Positions 6,492-7,772 of a stretch of DNA of 7,772 nt are shown here, in pieces. Where the stretch lies: the NCBI GenBank assembly GCA_036514635.1, contig DATBWU010000079.1, forward strand, positions 1 through 7,772. The letters run 5' to 3'. A program made the translations under genes and the position numbers. The notes beneath the pieces were generated by a model. That model did not search any database. It was not told the origin of the DNA and worked only from the letters and a program-made list of their open reading frames with translations. The DNA comes from DASSFZ01 sp036514635. GTDB lineage: Bacteria > Chloroflexota > Anaerolineae > Fen-1058. Position 1 is the stretch's first letter. Every line of letters begins with the position of its first letter.

Positions 6492-6542
6492 GAAGAATCT
6501 CTGCGAAAATGGCTCGCAATGCAAGGTGAGGAGATGCTTCGC
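6490..6542. repeat. Spaced inverted repeat of the GAGATKCTTCGC type
   Basis: GCGAAGAATCTC (6490-6501) and GAGATGCTTCGC (6531-6542) are inverted with 11 of 12 positions matching, separated by 29 bases. From memory, words like GAGATTCTTCGC followed by GCTCAGAATGAC occur as dispersed intergenic repeats in many bacteria; here CGCTCAGCATGACC (6580-6593) follows after a GC hairpin, consistent with an interrupted copy. Confidence 0.5.
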
Positions 6543-6550
6543 TCCACCTG

Positions 6551-6573
6551 CCCTCGGCGCGGAGCGCCGGGGG
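6551..6573. repeat. 10-bp GC hairpin with one G-T pair
   Basis: CCCTCGGCGC (6551-6560) and GCGCCGGGGG (6564-6573) pair at 9 of 10 positions, the tenth being a G-T wobble, around GGA. It lies between the two halves of the GAGATGCTTCGC / GCTCAGCATGAC repeat word. No T-run follows. Confidence 0.55.
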
Positions 6574-6617
6574 TTCGGTCGCTCAGCATGACCGCGCTGG
6601 GCGTGAAGCGACATGCC

Positions 6618-6646
6618 TTGTCGAAACGTGCCTCTCATGTTATCAT
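6618..6646 (+). promoter_or_regulatory. Sigma70-type promoter of the secreted-protein gene
   Basis: TTGTCG (6618-6623, 4 of 6 to the -35 consensus) and TATCAT (6641-6646, 5 of 6 to the -10 consensus) are separated by exactly 17 bases. Initiation near 6653 would give a leader of about 40 bases before the ATG at 6695. It is the best promoter-like match I found in the window and lies just after the last hairpin of the intergenic stretch. Confidence 0.55.
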
Positions 6647-6678
6647 CCGCACGCCGTAGCACCCAAAACACAATTGAA

Positions 6679-6683
6679 AAGGA
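6679..6683 (+). promoter_or_regulatory. Shine-Dalgarno of the secreted-protein gene
   Basis: AAGGA lies 11 bases before the ATG at 6695, slightly long but usable. An in-frame TTG at 6674 would place this site inside the gene and has no Shine-Dalgarno of its own, so the ATG is preferred. Confidence 0.5.
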
Positions 6684-6694
6684 ATGGCCTGCGT

Positions 6695-7606
6695 ATGGAA
6701 CAGCCTCGTACTTATCGACTCCTCTCGCTCGTCGCCAGTCTTGGGCTAGTAGCTGTTTTGCTGCTAGCCGTTTTTGTTGTAGCCGGTTCGGCAGTGGCTG
6801 ACCAGCAGAATAGCCCGGCGTCCCGCTCTTCATCGGATCCGGTTGATCCCGATCCGCTTGTGACCGCCAACGGCGGCTTCACGATGTACATGCCGATCAT
6901 CTTTGTGACGCGGCCTTTTACCTTCTTCGACCCCTTCGACGATCCGAACAGCGGCTGGCCGATCCACGGCTTGAACCTGGGCGATCCGGATCCGCCGGGG
7001 CCGTGGACGGCGGGCTACGGCAAAGAAAAGATCAACGACACGACGACCACGAACCAGAACGTGTACAACGTCAAGACGGTTTATGCCTGGAATTCGTGGA
7101 TCTACACCGCGCCGGTGGTGCTGGCCGATCCGGCCAACTTCGTCATCCAGGTGGATGGCAAATCGGCTCAGGCATTCATGTGGGCGTCCTCGTGGGGTCT
7201 TTACTTCAACGCGAACGCCGATCGGACACAGATGTACACCATGCAAATTTTCCAGGATTCGGACGGCACGAGTGCGCCGACGCTGGAGGTGCGCCGCTGG
7301 GACTATTTCCAGGGCGATGCGGACGATGCCAACCTGCGGCTCATCCACCATCGCTGTCCCTCCTGTGCGAGCGAGGATTTTAAGTGGACGCAGATCCGCG
7401 TGGAGCGGATTGGCGGCACGTTGCTGATCTACGCCGGCGGCACTCTACGGCATGCCATCTATGCGCCCGACTACGTCGACAGCGCGCACACCGGCGTCGG
7501 CATCTATCAGGGCAACTTCGAGTGGAACGATCTCAACCCGAAGCGCTACAGCGAGCCGGCGTTCCAGATGGACAATTTTACCGTAGGGCCGGTGTACAGA
7601 CGCTAA
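6695..7606 (+). CDS. Exported protein with probable LamG/concanavalin-A-like domain
   Basis: 303 residues from the ATG, TAA stop. Residues 1-35 form a signal peptide: a basic start (R5, R8), a long hydrophobic core (9-31) and AVA before D36, a good signal peptidase I site. A polar Ser/Asp/Pro linker follows (36-58), then FTMYMPIIF (62-70), a short hydrophobic segment of a kind I recall in Chloroflexota exported proteins. From about residue 77 the sequence reads FFDPFDDPNSGWP, then beta-rich segments (VIQVDG, WGLYFNANAD, YTMQIF, LEVRRWDYF, TQIRVERIGGTLLIYAGG) and ends QMDNFTVGPVYRR. This order (DPNSGW, GLYF, LEVRRWDY, IRVER, MDNF) fits a LamG/3-keto-disaccharide-hydrolase-like jelly roll, usually carbohydrate- or surface-binding. 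I see no convincing catalytic residues. Two cysteines lie in CPSC (221-224). The gene is divergent from the glycosyltransferases and seems to have its own promoter. Binding target unknown. Confidence 0.88.
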   Translation: MEQPRTYRLLSLVASLGLVAVLLLAVFVVAGSAVADQQNSPASRSSSDPVDPDPLVTANGGFTMYMPIIFVTRPFTFFDPFDDPNSGWPIHGLNLGDPDPPGPWTAGYGKEKINDTTTTNQNVYNVKTVYAWNSWIYTAPVVLADPANFVIQVDGKSAQAFMWASSWGLYFNANADRTQMYTMQIFQDSDGTSAPTLEVRRWDYFQGDADDANLRLIHHRCPSCASEDFKWTQIRVERIGGTLLIYAGGTLRHAIYAPDYVDSAHTGVGIYQGNFEWNDLNPKRYSEPAFQMDNFTVGPVYRR

Positions 7607-7671
7607 ATCCTGAATCGCAATACCGGACAATACACGAGCGCTGGTGATTGCACACATGTCCGCCGCTCACT

Positions 7672-7708
7672 GTCCGCGTCCCCGCGGACGGCCCGCGAGG
7701 ACGCGGGC
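7672..7708. repeat. Back-to-back CGCG-core hairpin pair
   Basis: GTCCGCG-TCCC-CGCGGAC (7672-7689) and GCCCGCG-AGGA-CGCGGGC (7691-7708) are separated by one base. Both are perfect 7-bp stems with 4-base loops, the same unit as at 3536-3584. The second is followed by CTGGAGC, resembling the CTTTGAGCAGC that follows the unit at 3567-3584 and the matching arm of the MITE-like element. It lies about 65 bases after the secreted-protein gene. Confidence 0.7.
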
Positions 7709-7737
7709 CTGGAGCGCTTATGGATAATCACCAAACG

Positions 7738-7768
7738 AGCGCGGTCACTCTGAACAGGTGACCGCGCT
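7738..7768 (+). terminator. Probable intrinsic terminator after the secreted-protein gene
   Basis: AGCGCGGTCAC (7738-7748) pairs perfectly with GTGACCGCGCT (7758-7768) around a 9-base loop, the strongest stem at this end of the window. GCTT follows and the window ends, so a plus-strand T-run can only be suspected. It is about 130 bases beyond the stop of the secreted-protein gene. On the minus strand the stem is followed by CGTTTGG, which is weaker. Confidence 0.5.
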
Positions 7769-7772
7769 GCTT

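Larger units (their letters stand above)
6120..6617. other. Gene-free, hairpin-dense intergenic stretch
   Basis: No open frame here has a credible start, ribosome binding site or protein-like composition. The stretch instead contains a succession of short perfect or near-perfect inverted repeats (listed separately: 6229-6261, 6330-6346, 6377-6443, 6479-6491, 6490-6542, 6551-6573). It separates the divergent glycosyltransferase and secreted-protein genes. It does not look like tRNA or rRNA, and I recognise no riboswitch. Confidence 0.6.

Noticed and set aside
6382..6591. Short open frame in the hairpin-rich intergenic stretch
   Set aside because: It overlaps perfect palindromes, has no ribosome binding site and gives no protein-like pattern.
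6120..6617. CRISPR array or tandem-repeat locus
   Set aside because: The hairpins are different from one another and have no constant repeat-spacer spacing.
6674..6694. TTG start at 6674 for the secreted protein
   Set aside because: No Shine-Dalgarno lies upstream and the AAGGA at 6679-6683 would be inside the gene. The ATG at 6695 gives a normal signal peptide.

Overview
The window is GC-rich, tightly packed bacterial DNA. It carries four convincing protein genes and several stretches of palindrome-rich non-coding DNA. Gene style suggests a free-living Chloroflexota relative (Anaerolineae-like): GT-C membrane glycosyltransferases carry an extracytoplasmic beta-rich tail, and a secreted protein has a short 'YMPIIF' segment before a lectin-like domain. 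No taxonomic marker gene is present, so this placement is inference.

Left two thirds (minus strand, read right to left): 5943-3631 encodes a 770-residue GT39/PMT-like membrane glycosyltransferase. After a 264-base gap, 3366-1405 encodes a second, 653-residue GT-C type glycosyltransferase. After 12 bases, 1392-46 encodes a 448-residue polytopic membrane protein that looks like a diverged GT-C protein. The last two genes are clearly coupled: the Shine-Dalgarno of the third overlaps the stop of the second. A perfect 12-bp hairpin at 1-31 may terminate the run. These genes probably move sugars from lipid carriers to acceptors outside the membrane (envelope or exopolysaccharide glycosylation). Substrates cannot be read from the sequence.

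Middle (5944-6694): about 750 bases without a gene. It holds a small MITE-like element (5984-6117, imperfect 14-bp terminal inverted repeats flanked by TA), then a dense run of short perfect hairpins (6229-6573). It ends in a good sigma70-type promoter (6618-6646) for the last gene.

Right (plus strand): 6695-7606 encodes a 303-residue exported protein with a probable LamG/concanavalin-A-like domain. It is followed by a back-to-back hairpin pair (7672-7708) and a terminator-like stem-loop (7738-7768).

I see no CRISPR, defence, phage, toxin or RNA-gene signal. The least ordinary content is the repeat DNA. One MITE-like element has a diverged relative between the glycosyltransferase genes and a third related piece after the secreted gene. 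Two hairpin families keep a core while the outer stem bases change in compensating pairs.
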